A DNA stretch of 47,652 bases from Sphingobium algorifonticola (lineage in GTDB: Bacteria; Pseudomonadota; Alphaproteobacteria; Sphingomonadales; Sphingomonadaceae). The DNA lies in assembly GCF_004005485.1 (NCBI RefSeq), contig NZ_RZUL01000011.1, forward strand, positions 1 to 47,652, read 5' to 3'. Positions 23,036 through 31,945 of this stretch are shown in pieces. The position numbers and the translations under genes were made by a program. Under the pieces are notes generated by a model that was given only the letters and a program-made list of their open reading frames with translations, had not been told where the DNA came from and did no database searches. Numbering within the stretch: the stretch's first letter is position 1; each line of letters begins with the position of its first letter.

Positions 23036-23995
23036 TCACCGAGAGCGGCTGCGTTCCTGGGGCTTGGGCTCGCGACCGGGACGACGGATGGGGGGCGTAG
23101 CTGGGTCACGGCCGCGAACCACATCCTGCCTGACGCTGGGGGAGGCGTCCTTGACCATTGCCGGTCGGATATTGCGTCCCGCCGCGATATGCGCATCGAG
23201 CTGTGTGCGGGCAACTGTCATCACCCGCGCAACCGCCTCGGGATTGTCGAACAACGTCCGTCGGATCACTGCCTCTATCACGCGCATCTGGCTGTCGGCC
23301 GCGCGATCATTCTGCGTGGTGCCACGATCGCCGCGCCGCGCACCCGGCCGTTCCAAACCACTGGCGTCGCTCTCGCGGCCCGTCCCAGTTGAACCACGGA
23401 CGACATCGACGTCGCGGGCTGCCATGGGCGCAATCGTATTGCGGCTCGTCTCTCCGCGCAGCCGGTCAAGCTCCTGGAGATCGCGATCGTTGGGCTTGTA
23501 GCCACGTACCTCCAGCCCCTTTTGACTGGCCTCGATCCAGACCGATCGCCGAAATTCTTCCGATCCCGTGACGTGAATCCGATCCCAATTGCGGTGTTGT
23601 GCGATGGCCACCAGATCCTTGACGACCTCCTGGCTCTCTGTCGCCGTGACCAGGCGGCGACCTTGATCGCGAAACGCGGGATCCTTCGCTTGCGCCGTCG
23701 TAAAAAAGGCGGGTTCGCCCGACCATTTCGCCTTGTCGGTATAATAGCGCTTCCGCACGCTATCCGGCACATCGCCCGCCTCGAGGGAATGCACCTTGGG
23801 CTCCTTTCGCGACGTCCCCATAGCCCCGTCACGGCCAGGTGCTTCTTCGATGGGGTCATCCTTTTGCCTAACCGGCGAGCGTTTATCCGTCGAAGCCGAC
23901 CCAGGAGCTGGCGCTTTGCGCCGCTCGTCGTCAATGCCAACGCTATTATTACGGGTACGGGTTGTACCCGGTTGCTTGCGATCATTCTCTGCCAT
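23036..23995 (-). CDS. LPD7-domain conjugation-associated protein (319 aa)
   Basis: The LPD7 core spans about residues 85-180: RYYTDKAKWSGEPAFFTTA, then QEVVKDLVAIAQHRNWDRIH, GSEEFRRSVWIEASQKGLEV and RGYKPNDRDLQELDRL. This domain is otherwise found in the C-terminal part of large relaxases such as IncP TraI. Both ends are charged and disordered-looking. The ATG at 23995 is preferred over 24001 because GAGG then has normal spacing. It overlaps virD4 by 14 bp, so it is the last gene of the transfer operon. It may be the split-off C-terminal module of the short relaxase. Confidence 0.8.
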   Translation of the reverse strand: MAENDRKQPGTTRTRNNSVGIDDERRKAPAPGSASTDKRSPVRQKDDPIEEAPGRDGAMGTSRKEPKVHSLEAGDVPDSVRKRYYTDKAKWSGEPAFFTTAQAKDPAFRDQGRRLVTATESQEVVKDLVAIAQHRNWDRIHVTGSEEFRRSVWIEASQKGLEVRGYKPNDRDLQELDRLRGETSRNTIAPMAARDVDVVRGSTGTGRESDASGLERPGARRGDRGTTQNDRAADSQMRVIEAVIRRTLFDNPEAVARVMTVARTQLDAHIAAGRNIRPAMVKDASPSVRQDVVRGRDPATPPIRRPGREPKPQERSRSR

Positions 23996-25982
23996 GGTCA
24001 TGCCTCGCTGTTACTAACGCTTCTGATGGGTCGTGGTCCTCGTCGGGCTCGGCGGCCGCGCGCCCGGTCATTGCCATCACGAAGGCGATCGCCGCCTTCT
24101 CGTCACCGGGCGGTGGTAGTTCCTCGAGTTTCCCCAGGACGAGCATGTCGTCGGTGATCTCGCCGCCACAATAGACTTCGTCGTGGGTCAGCATGCGGGT
24201 CATGACGGGCTCTTCCTCGACGGGTGGCGGGGGGAGGAGCGCTGCCTTCTTTGCCTCGATCGCCTGGGCGAGCACATCGGAGGGGCCGCCGCCGCTGTTC
24301 GGCGGAGATGTCGACTTCGACTGCGGAATGGTTATCGGCCGCGGCGCCACCTTGGGCGGATCGGAGATCCTCCTAATAAAGCGCTTTGACCGGAAATACT
24401 CGATTTTGCGCGCACGGACGGGCGGAATGCCGCCGCGCATCAGCAGAAGTTCGCCTTTGGGCATCTGCATCAGTTCCTGGGGCATCATCAGCGCGCGGCG
24501 TTGGTCTGATTCCGATACGCTGCGGTTGGCGAGCAAGCCATGAATCGTCCGGCTCTTCGATTTGACGTTCATTGTGAAAAAGCCGAGCCGCTCGGAAAGT
24601 TCGTTGGCGACCTTCAGCTCCTTGGGCGTGAACACGATCTCCAGCCCGCAATTGGCGATGATCTCGTCGGTGACATCCGCGCCATAGATGCCGCGGGGTT
24701 GCGATCGGCTCTGGATGACTGGCAACAGGCGAAGCCCGTAGCCGGCAACGTAGGAAAAGGCCGAGGCGATGACCGGCGCCTTGCCGAGGCGGGCGAACTC
24801 GTCAAGCAGAATGAGCACCGGCACGCGACCGCCATTCTCGGGCAGTTCCCGCGTATTGAGATCGATCAGCTGCTGGAGGAAGAGGTTATAGACGGGCGCA
24901 ATGCGGTCGATATTGTCGGGCGAGACCCCAAGATAGATCGATATCCGCTCGCGCCGGACCTGACGCAGATCAAAATCGGTCTCCGACGTCGCGGCATCGA
25001 CATAGGGGTTGAGCCAGAGATTGAGCTTCGAGGTGATCGTCTGCTTGACGCCCGAAAATGTGTTGTCCGACGCGGAGGTGAAGTCACTCAAAGCCGATAC
25101 GCAGGCCTGACTTAGCCGCTGGCCGCGCTTCTGCGCCTCTTCGACGACCTTGGGGAGTTCAACCTTGGGATCACCCGCTGTCAGACGGCGGTAGATTTCG
25201 CCGATCGTGAAGGGGAGGGCGGGGTTAGCCGCGATAAGGGCGCCGACGCCAACAAAGGCCGCGCGCGCCGCTTCCGCCCAGAACGGATCGGCCTTGTCAG
25301 GGGCCGGAAACAGCATTCCGCCGATCTTCTGAAGTTCATTGATCACATCGGTGTCGTCGAGCCGATCGATGAAGCTCAAGGGATTGTAGCGGGCGCTTCG
25401 CCCTTCAGGATCAAGCGGATCGAACAGATAGACCGCCTGGCCATGCCGCGCGCGAAAACCAGCGGTGATGTCCCAATTTTCGCGCTTCACGTCGAGCACC
25501 ACCACCGAGTCTGCCCAGCTCAGAAGATTGGGGATCACCACCCCGACGCCCTTGCCAGCGCGCGTCGGTGCCTCGAGTAGGACATGCTCAGTGCCGCCGA
25601 AAACAAGGTAACGGCCACCTTTCTGACCGACGATGATCCCACTGTTGCTGCGCAGATGTTCGCGCCGGATTTCGCTTTCACGCGCGAACCTGGCCTCGCC
25701 GTGGAGAGAGCGCCCTTGCTTCAGGATGACGAGCAGGATGACGAAAGCGATGGCGCCGCTGGCCAACGCGCCGCGCTCCAGCCACAGATGAAGCAGCGGA
25801 TCGCCGCGATAATACCAGAGCCAGGCAGGTATCGCCGAGATCTGCATGCGCGGGCCGATCTGGTTCAGACCGACGAGGGCCACCATCACCGCGCACAAGG
25901 CGCATGCCAAAAAGGTCACCGCGAGCATCCCCGCGACAATCGCAAATTTAGTGAGCGGTTGTGCGTCCGACAGCCGGATCAA
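23982..25982 (-). CDS. virD4: VirD4-type coupling protein (666 aa)
   Basis: A T4SS coupling ATPase. The N-terminal ~90 residues hold membrane segments (FAIVAGMLAVTFLACALCAV and a second at ALASGAIAFVILLVIL). Walker A is LEAPTRAGKGVGVVIPNLL, the Walker B region is VPVLILLDEFARLGKAPVIA, and IQSRSQPRGIYG follows. The C-terminal ~120 residues are a proline- and acid-rich tail. It links the relaxosome to the VirB channel. The start is TTG 25982, inside the end of virB11, because AGGAGG lies six bases upstream; no ATG fits. Confidence 0.93.
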   Translation of the reverse strand: MIRLSDAQPLTKFAIVAGMLAVTFLACALCAVMVALVGLNQIGPRMQISAIPAWLWYYRGDPLLHLWLERGALASGAIAFVILLVILKQGRSLHGEARFARESEIRREHLRSNSGIIVGQKGGRYLVFGGTEHVLLEAPTRAGKGVGVVIPNLLSWADSVVVLDVKRENWDITAGFRARHGQAVYLFDPLDPEGRSARYNPLSFIDRLDDTDVINELQKIGGMLFPAPDKADPFWAEAARAAFVGVGALIAANPALPFTIGEIYRRLTAGDPKVELPKVVEEAQKRGQRLSQACVSALSDFTSASDNTFSGVKQTITSKLNLWLNPYVDAATSETDFDLRQVRRERISIYLGVSPDNIDRIAPVYNLFLQQLIDLNTRELPENGGRVPVLILLDEFARLGKAPVIASAFSYVAGYGLRLLPVIQSRSQPRGIYGADVTDEIIANCGLEIVFTPKELKVANELSERLGFFTMNVKSKSRTIHGLLANRSVSESDQRRALMMPQELMQMPKGELLLMRGGIPPVRARKIEYFRSKRFIRRISDPPKVAPRPITIPQSKSTSPPNSGGGPSDVLAQAIEAKKAALLPPPPVEEEPVMTRMLTHDEVYCGGEITDDMLVLGKLEELPPPGDEKAAIAFVMAMTGRAAAEPDEDHDPSEALVTARHDHGRE

Positions 25983-26952
25983 AATACACCTCCTCAACTT
26001 CGAATTTTCCGGCGCGCTTGCGGGTCTGGACGACGACGTCGACGAGCATGTGCAACAGCCCACGAATATCGTCGCGGGCGAGATCGCGTCCGCCCTCGGA
26101 TTCTTTCACCAGCAACGTCAGCTGCTCGAACGCGCCCATGGCTGAACCGGCATGGACCGTCGTGATCGATCCGGGATGACCCGAATTCACGTTGCGCAGG
26201 TAGAAGAAGGCGGTGCCGTCGCGCAGCTCCTGCAAGAGGATGCGATCGGGCCGCATGCGGAGCGCACTTTCGAGCAATTGCTTGGGGCCGACCTTCGCCA
26301 AACCCTGACGTTCGCTCGAATAGACCATATGCACGACATTGCGATGCTCGACGACGAGCTCACGCGTGTCCTCGATCGTGAGCAGCCGCTCGTCAGGCGG
26401 GATCAACTGGATCAACGCCTTGGCGAAGGTGGTCTTGCCCGACCCGGTCGCGCCGCTCACCAGGATGTTCTTGCGGGCGGCAACGGCGGTCTTGAAGAAA
26501 GCCGGCCAGTCACCCGAATCGCGCTGCGCAACCAATTGCGCATCGACCTCGCCAAGACCGCGGGCAGCCGAGCGCGTGGCGGTGAACAAACCGGTCTGCG
26601 CGAGTTGGTCGATCGCGAGATTGACGCGCGAGGGCTTGCGCACCGTGAACGATGGCGACCCGTTCGGGGTTACCGATGGAATGACGATCTGGCACCGCTC
26701 TCCGCCCGGCAAGATCGTCGAGCAGATCGGCGTCTCGGCGTTGACGTCCTGCCGGGTGAAGCTCGCGGCGGCGACGGCCAGCGTCGCCAGCCACTCGCTG
26801 TCGAGTTCGGCGACGCTATGCCAATGCCAACCGCGATGATCCTCGATGCCGACTTCGCCGGGCTTGTTGATGACAAGCTCCGTCACCTCGACCGGCTCCA
26901 GCAGCGGCAGGATCGGGGCGAGATAATGGCGCAGGACGGCGGTGTCGCTCAT
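25948..26952 (-). CDS. virB11: VirB11 traffic ATPase (334 aa)
   Basis: A hexameric secretion ATPase of the T4SS base. Walker A is GATGSGKT (167-174), with RLLTIEDTRELVVEHRNVVH (Asp box) and LRMRPDRILLQELRDGTAFF (Walker B and Glu), followed by SGHPGSITTVHAGSA (His box). Length is normal. It starts two bases after the virB10 stop and overlaps the virD4 start by 35 bp. It powers pilus assembly and substrate transfer. Confidence 0.94.
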   Translation of the reverse strand: MSDTAVLRHYLAPILPLLEPVEVTELVINKPGEVGIEDHRGWHWHSVAELDSEWLATLAVAAASFTRQDVNAETPICSTILPGGERCQIVIPSVTPNGSPSFTVRKPSRVNLAIDQLAQTGLFTATRSAARGLGEVDAQLVAQRDSGDWPAFFKTAVAARKNILVSGATGSGKTTFAKALIQLIPPDERLLTIEDTRELVVEHRNVVHMVYSSERQGLAKVGPKQLLESALRMRPDRILLQELRDGTAFFYLRNVNSGHPGSITTVHAGSAMGAFEQLTLLVKESEGGRDLARDDIRGLLHMLVDVVVQTRKRAGKFEVEEVYFDPAVGRTTAH

Positions 26953-26954
26953 CC

Positions 26955-28172
26955 TCAGCGCCGCAACTCGAGATTATAGACGTCGGCGAAATTGAAGTCC
27001 TTCGCGACGAAGATTCCGACCTCCTCACCCTGGTTCTTCTTCAGCACCGGACGGATGTTGATGCTGTTCTGGAGCGCGATACTTGCCCCCTCGCTCGGGG
27101 TCCGGGTCGTGTTGTTGAAGTTGTTGCTCCCGCCGGAGACGGACTGTCCGGCGATATAGGCGGCGTCGTCGACCAGCGAGAGCAGCAGTGCGCTACCGAA
27201 CCGCGCCCAGAAGAAGGTGTCCACGGACCCGGCGATGCCTGCGCGGCCAAGGGCGTCCGACCCCGGCGAAGCCAGGTCGATGCGCACACCCTGCGGCGTG
27301 ACGGCGCGCGTCCACAACACGAACAGGCGGTTCTGCCCTTGCTGGATGCCGCCATGATACTCGCCAAGGACTTTGGTGCCCTTCTCCATCAGCACGACGC
27401 GGCCATTCTCTGAATAGACGTCGCGCGGGATCAGGCACGAAGTGTACCCTGGCTGCGCCGAATTCATGGCGGTCTGAAGAATGCAGGGGATCAGCGTGCC
27501 GGCGGTGACGAGATAGTTGCGATTGGGCAGCATCGACGCGCGAGCCTCGCCAATGGCCGAACTCTGACGAAGTGCATCAAGCGCGTTGGGCGCGCTGCGG
27601 ACGGCTGAATCGGTCGAGCCGTCGCCAGCTATGCCCGCATTGCCGGTATCGGAGCCAGCGCCGTTGGAACTCGCTGGAGCCTGGAGCGCGTCGCGGCCGC
27701 CATAGGCGATCAAGGTCGAACGACGTGCCTGATCGGCCAGGTTCTGGTGCGTGTTCTGCGGTGCCGCCGCTGGCTGCACTCCGGGTTGTATTGCCGGTAC
27801 GATCTGTCCATCTGGGCCAACGGTTGGCGGAGGATTGAGGACTGGCGCGTTGGGATCGGCACCCACGGCGCCGAGCGGCTTGGGTTTGGCTGCGACAGCA
27901 TCATAAGCGACCGTTTCGCGCGCCGCGAGATCCGGCCGATTGGCCATTGCCTCGGGCTTCCCCATCAAACTCGAGCTGGTCTTGTTCGGTCCCGAGTTGA
28001 CCCACAAAATGCCGAGCACCATCGCCGTCCCGGCGAAAATCAGGGCGGTATTCCGCTTTGCCGGTGTCATCCCCCCGATCGGATCGATGCCGCGCTCGCG
28101 AATGATCTCGTCGCGTTCAGGTGTTGGATCGCCCTGCGGGCGGTGAGGGGCCTCGGCCGGAGTCTCGTCCAT
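26955..28172 (-). CDS. virB10: VirB10 channel protein (405 aa)
   Basis: A TrbI/VirB10 protein. A short cytoplasmic N-terminus is followed by one transmembrane helix (RNTALIFAGTAMVLGILWV), a proline-rich periplasmic linker (VLNPPPTVGPDGQIVPAIQP), and the C-terminal beta-barrel domain with YLVTAGTLIPCILQTAMNSA, YSENGRVVLMEKGTKVLGEY and RGQ-like VTPQGVRIDLASPGSDALGR. It spans both membranes and senses ATPase activity. The ATG at 28172 is preferred over a GTG at 28181 by SD spacing (AAGGAG). Confidence 0.93.
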   Translation of the reverse strand: MDETPAEAPHRPQGDPTPERDEIIRERGIDPIGGMTPAKRNTALIFAGTAMVLGILWVNSGPNKTSSSLMGKPEAMANRPDLAARETVAYDAVAAKPKPLGAVGADPNAPVLNPPPTVGPDGQIVPAIQPGVQPAAAPQNTHQNLADQARRSTLIAYGGRDALQAPASSNGAGSDTGNAGIAGDGSTDSAVRSAPNALDALRQSSAIGEARASMLPNRNYLVTAGTLIPCILQTAMNSAQPGYTSCLIPRDVYSENGRVVLMEKGTKVLGEYHGGIQQGQNRLFVLWTRAVTPQGVRIDLASPGSDALGRAGIAGSVDTFFWARFGSALLLSLVDDAAYIAGQSVSGGSNNFNNTTRTPSEGASIALQNSINIRPVLKKNQGEEVGIFVAKDFNFADVYNLELRR

Positions 28173-28177
28173 CGCAC

Positions 28178-29035
28178 TCACTCCTTCGGGTCTTGTATGG
28201 TGCGCTCGACATGCGGCGATGCGGTGTTGGTGCCGTGATCGACGCCATAAGGTGTCGGCGCGAGATTATAGACGCACAGCACCTCCCGGTTCCGGCGTAG
28301 GCGCAGTTGAGCCGCCACGGCGTGGACGACCACGAATTCGTCCCGGACGTCGAAGGGGACCAACGATTCCGAGCCGTCCGGTCGCACGAGATAGATCGCC
28401 GGGATTTCATGGTTGCCGGGGAAACGCAGGACCGTGAACTGGCCATTGTCGGAGATTTCCGACGGCTGAAGGTGGCTCGCACCCTGGACCTTGTAGTTCA
28501 AATTGCGCGGTCCATCGATGACGCCGTGGTCAAGGGCGCCCCGAACGGCACTCGCCTGCAGCGCGGCGACGCGCTGCGCCTCCTGCGTGGCGCGCATGCG
28601 CGCGGCACGATCGGCTTCATCGCGCGGGTAGCGAAACCGAACCTGGAAGAATGTGTCACGGCTCCCGCTGCCGATCGGTCCCCGGCGCGCGGTCAGTTCG
28701 AAGGCGTAGTTGCGCAATTCGCCCCCGCGATTGGTCGTGACGATGAGGTTGGTCGCTCCCGCCCGCTCGCGGGGTTTCAGGAAAAGGATATGACCGGCAA
28801 CCGCCACTTCCCATGAGACGGTGTCGCCGAGCGCGACATGTTCGATCGTCTCATCGGCCCCGAGCACCACCTGGGTCGCCGTCCGGAATGTGCCGACGAT
28901 GCGGTAGACCTGGGTCTCCTGATACTCGACGAACTTCACGCGCGGATCGGCCGGCCCACCGCGCGGGGTGTCCTCCGCGAGGGCGGGTGCCGCCATTATG
29001 GCGAGCAGGCTCGCGATGGAGAGAAGGCGCTTCAC
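28178..29035 (-). CDS. virB9: VirB9 outer-membrane core protein (285 aa)
   Basis: A signal peptide (MKRLLSIASLLAIMAAPALA) precedes a VirB9/TrbG/CagX domain: GDTVSWEVAVAGHILFLKPR, ERAGATNLIVTTNRGGELRN, and the C-terminal YKVQGASHLQPSEISDNGQF with TVLRFPGNHEIPAIYLVRPD. It forms the outer-membrane ring with VirB7 and VirB10. Its start overlaps the virB8 stop and its end meets virB10. Length is typical. Confidence 0.93.
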   Translation of the reverse strand: MKRLLSIASLLAIMAAPALAEDTPRGGPADPRVKFVEYQETQVYRIVGTFRTATQVVLGADETIEHVALGDTVSWEVAVAGHILFLKPRERAGATNLIVTTNRGGELRNYAFELTARRGPIGSGSRDTFFQVRFRYPRDEADRAARMRATQEAQRVAALQASAVRGALDHGVIDGPRNLNYKVQGASHLQPSEISDNGQFTVLRFPGNHEIPAIYLVRPDGSESLVPFDVRDEFVVVHAVAAQLRLRRNREVLCVYNLAPTPYGVDHGTNTASPHVERTIQDPKE

Positions 29036-29721
29036 CGCACTACCTCTGGGTCGGCGCGGTAATTCTCGACCTGGAACCCCAATGGGTTGCGATAGCGGTC
29101 GCCCTCCGCCATCGGCGCGTTCGTGTACCGGAAGGTGACGGTCGCGATCCAGTCGCTGCTCTGGGTGTCGGTGTCGGTCTGCACCGTCCGCGTGAAGCGG
29201 ACGTTGGCCACACGATCGTTGATGAAGGCGATGTTGCGCACGCGGGCCTGGACGACCGCACCCTTGCCCCAGACGACCTGTGGGCTCGCGGCGTTGTTCG
29301 AGCTGAAAAACCGGCCCCAGCGCTGTTGCTCGCCTGGTTCGGACAGAATTGTGACAGCGCGAAAATTCTCTTCGGCCGCCGCCGGCAACCAGCTTTCCCG
29401 TGTCCGGACATATTGCGCGAGGAAGAATTTCGTGACCGCCTCGTCATAGCGCATCGGTTTCTGGGTGAGGGTGGTCTGCACATCGACCGCGCCTGTCGTC
29501 TGATTGACGCGAATAATGTACGGCATGACCGTCTTCAGCGGGGCAAGGCCCGCGAGTGCGAAGCCCTCCGCAGTCGCGGCAAGGAGCCCCAGGCCGGCCA
29601 CGACCCAGGCGATACGTTCGGATCGTAACGATTTGCGCTGACGGTCCTGATCCCAGGATCGGGCATGCCCGAAATAGAGTTCGGCGTCCTTGGCCGGCAC
29701 ACCTTCGGTCTGGCTCCGCAT
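29032..29721 (-). CDS. virB8: VirB8 inner-membrane assembly protein (229 aa)
   Basis: One transmembrane helix (IAWVVAGLGLLAATAEGFAL) follows a short cytoplasmic head with ELYFGHARSWDQDRQRK. The periplasmic NTF2-like VirB8 domain contains RYDEAVTKFFLAQYVRTRES and ends FQVENYRADPEVVR. It organises the T4SS inner-membrane complex. The ATG at 29721 has GGGAG nine bases upstream and overlaps nothing; a TTG at 29730 was rejected. Confidence 0.92.
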   Translation of the reverse strand: MRSQTEGVPAKDAELYFGHARSWDQDRQRKSLRSERIAWVVAGLGLLAATAEGFALAGLAPLKTVMPYIIRVNQTTGAVDVQTTLTQKPMRYDEAVTKFFLAQYVRTRESWLPAAAEENFRAVTILSEPGEQQRWGRFFSSNNAASPQVVWGKGAVVQARVRNIAFINDRVANVRFTRTVQTDTDTQSSDWIATVTFRYTNAPMAEGDRYRNPLGFQVENYRADPEVVR

Positions 29722-29723
29722 GA

Positions 29724-30047
29724 TCAGCAACTCCCAAAGGTGCCGGGGGTCGTTCGCGCGGACGTTTTCTCGGGAACGGGCGGGGGCGGTGTGCCGGCAT
29801 CGACTGGCTTTTTGATCTGCGGCACGGGCGGCGGGGCAGGGGGTGTCACAATTGCCGGGAGCGGCGAGCCTGGCAGCACGCTCCCGTGGATGTTCACCTC
29901 GCGCAGATGTTTGCCGTTGCAGACGGGTAGTTTCTTTGGCCCCGATGCCCCTTGGGCGAGTGACGGGATCAGTGCAATGACGACGGCTGATCGCCGGAGC
30001 GCCCGGACTATCGTGGTTGGTCTCGTCAAAGGGTCTTCCTTCCTCAT
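29724..30047 (-). CDS. small secreted Pro-rich protein in the virB7 position (107 aa)
   Basis: It is encoded between virB6 and virB8, where virB7 normally lies. The N-terminus has a basic head and a hydrophobic stretch (SAVVIALIPSLAQGA) like a signal peptide, then LPVCNGKHLREVNIHGSVLP and a proline-rich linker (PAIVTPPAPPPVPQIKKP). There is no lipobox cysteine, unlike classic VirB7 lipoproteins, but there are two cysteines (one is the last residue). It may do the VirB7 job without a lipid anchor, or be a distinct periplasmic accessory. It overlaps virB6 by 4 bp. Confidence 0.7.
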   Translation of the reverse strand: MRKEDPLTRPTTIVRALRRSAVVIALIPSLAQGASGPKKLPVCNGKHLREVNIHGSVLPGSPLPAIVTPPAPPPVPQIKKPVDAGTPPPPVPEKTSARTTPGTFGSC

Positions 30048-30988
30048 GCGCGGCTCACCGAACCGCCCTGCTGAGCGGCCTTTTCGAGATTACGACTGTT
30101 GCGCGAGATGCGACGTTGCTGGAACGGCGCCGCCACGGTTCCCCATGCCGAGCCGGCGAAAGCGCCGACACCGGCCGAAGCCCCGCCGGCTATGCCGGTT
30201 GCGATCGAGGGGGCCTGAAAGAAGAAGATCGTTCCCAAAAAGATATAGACGGCGAACAGTACCGCACCCAGAGCCGCATCTCCGACACCTTCCGATGCAG
30301 TGATCGCGGTCGCACCAAGGTCAGTAATCAGGGCCGTAATGGCGATGATCACGGCCATCAGAACGATGAAGTTGAACGCCTGCCCGAGCCAACCGTGGAA
30401 CAGTCTGCGCGTGGTCTCAAAGAGAGAAAGCGCGATAAAGATCGGTCCGAGCGCGATGATGATGGCAAGCGCCACCTTGGCAAAAACCGTAATTGAGAAC
30501 CCGATGGCCGCAGACAAACCGGCAAGTGCTTTTAGGCCGAGGCTCAGGACGTACAGAACCAACTTATAGGGATTTATATCGCTGTACGTCGCAGCTTCGG
30601 TCTCGATCCTTGCGATGATGACGTCGCACTGACTGAAATAGTCATCGAACACATTGCCAACGCTCGTGACCGTGTGCCCCGCCAAAGCCTGCGAGATCGC
30701 ATCGGGCATGCCGTGGAAAAGCGGATTGGTCACCCATTCCGTGTAGGCGACCGTCGTGGCCGCTACGTAGAGCAGGCAGAGTTTCACCATCCGGTAGACA
30801 AGCTCGCCCCAAGGCTCGCTGACGATGCCCCGCATCACCATATAGCCGAACAGCGCGATATAGATGACCAAGCCAAGCGCGAGTGGGCCGCGCACAACCT
30901 CGATGACATTGTTCAGGCGCTCGTTGAGGAACATGTCGAGCTTGCCGTCGATGTTCGTGTAAAGAGTGGTGAAGAGTCCGTCGGCCAT
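30044..30988 (-). CDS. virB6: VirB6 polytopic membrane protein (314 aa)
   Basis: A TrbL/VirB6-family inner-membrane protein with at least five hydrophobic helices: PLALGLVIYIALFGYMVMRG, LCLLYVAATTVAY, LSAAIGFSITVFAKVALAII, FIVLMAVIIAITALITDLGA and LFAVYIFLGTIFFFQAPSIA. The conserved region around GWLGQAFNFI is present. It forms part of the translocation pore. The C-terminal tail is Gly/Ala-rich and basic. Spacing to eexN (18 bp) and overlap with the next gene place it within the operon. Confidence 0.92.
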   Translation of the reverse strand: MADGLFTTLYTNIDGKLDMFLNERLNNVIEVVRGPLALGLVIYIALFGYMVMRGIVSEPWGELVYRMVKLCLLYVAATTVAYTEWVTNPLFHGMPDAISQALAGHTVTSVGNVFDDYFSQCDVIIARIETEAATYSDINPYKLVLYVLSLGLKALAGLSAAIGFSITVFAKVALAIIIALGPIFIALSLFETTRRLFHGWLGQAFNFIVLMAVIIAITALITDLGATAITASEGVGDAALGAVLFAVYIFLGTIFFFQAPSIATGIAGGASAGVGAFAGSAWGTVAAPFQQRRISRNSRNLEKAAQQGGSVSRA

Positions 30989-31006
30989 CTCATCTTCCCA
31001 TCACGG

Positions 31007-31234
31007 TCAATGGGCCGCCGACAGCGAGCGCAGCTTCTGACTGAGCGTCTTCACACTCTCTGCGTTCGAGCATTCCTGTGCGTCGCGATGCGTGCCATCG
31101 GCGCACGCCTTCAGGACTTCCGCGAGTTCTTGCGGATGAGCTTTGAGGTAATCCTTTCCGCGGGCGGGCGGTTGGCACGCCACCAGGAACGCCGGGACCA
31201 AAAGCGCGAATGTCTTGAAGATGGTTGCCTTCAT
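31007..31234 (-). CDS. eexN: EexN-like entry-exclusion lipoprotein (75 aa)
   Basis: A lipoprotein signal (MKATIFKTFALLVPAFLVAC, lipobox LVAC with Cys20) is followed by DYLKAHPQELAEVLKACADG, the conserved EexN pattern, and a cysteine later in the mature part. EexN blocks redundant mating between cells carrying the same element. The position between virB5 and virB6 is typical. It overlaps the virB5 stop by 4 bp. Confidence 0.85.
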   Translation of the reverse strand: MKATIFKTFALLVPAFLVACQPPARGKDYLKAHPQELAEVLKACADGTHRDAQECSNAESVKTLSQKLRSLSAAH

Positions 31235-31941
31235 TGATGGAGGCTCCCAAGCTTACTTGCTAAGATTTGCTCGCTCTCCTGCTGCGATCGAATGCGCTGC
31301 TCCGCCTGCTGCCTCATTGAAAGAGCCTGGAGTTGCACTGCATCGTTCTGGATATGGGCATTTTCCACCTCGACACGGGCTTGAATATCTATCACGTCCT
31401 TTGCGTCAGATGCGGTGTCCAGCGACGAGCGCAGTTCCTCGAGACCCGTCGTTCGCTGGGCGGTGACGCCATATGCTGCCTCGGCAATGGCCGCGTCGCG
31501 CGCCGCCATGTTGCCATTGCGAGAGATGGAATCGCGGTTCGACCGCTCGAAAGCGGTCGCGTCAGGGCGAAGCGCGGGAAGATCGACCCGGTAATTGGTG
31601 CGAATCCGATCTGCGGAAGATCCCAGATTGCCGAGGCCTGTCGTGTCCGAAGACATGAGGCGCTGAATGTCCCGTGCCTCGCTCGGCAAGAGGTGGCGAA
31701 CGGCGTCGGTGTTCAGGGAAGAGGCAATCTGATTGACGTTCGTCAGCTTGTTGACGCTGTTGAACATGTCGGTGGCTTGGGAAATTTGCTGCTTCCCCTG
31801 TTCGATCATCGACAGGGTGTTCTTCACCGTCGAGACCGTCTGCAGAAACGTGCTGGAATCATAGACCGGGATGCCCTGCGCGAAGGCCGGCACGGAGATT
31901 GCCAATCCGCCGACAATCGCGAGCGCTCGTATTGCTTTCAT
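31231..31941 (-). CDS. virB5: VirB5 minor pilin (236 aa)
   Basis: A signal peptide (MKAIRALAIVGGLAISVPAFA, cut after AFA) precedes a helical VirB5/TrbJ-type protein: STFLQTVSTVKNTLSMIEQG, QQISQATDMFNSVNKLTNV, and the Gln/Glu-rich C-terminal helix QALSMRQQAEQRIRSQQESE. It is placed at the pilus tip. The ATG at 31941 was chosen as the start of the signal peptide; codons upstream in the frame belong to virB4. It starts four bases after the virB4 stop. Confidence 0.9.
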   Translation of the reverse strand: MKAIRALAIVGGLAISVPAFAQGIPVYDSSTFLQTVSTVKNTLSMIEQGKQQISQATDMFNSVNKLTNVNQIASSLNTDAVRHLLPSEARDIQRLMSSDTTGLGNLGSSADRIRTNYRVDLPALRPDATAFERSNRDSISRNGNMAARDAAIAEAAYGVTAQRTTGLEELRSSLDTASDAKDVIDIQARVEVENAHIQNDAVQLQALSMRQQAEQRIRSQQESEQILASKLGSLHQ

Positions 31942-31945
31942 GACC

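Noticed and set aside
23064..26979. Several long plus-strand frames opposite the LPD7, virD4 and virB11 genes
   Set aside because: They mirror well-supported conserved genes on the minus strand and have no domains of their own.
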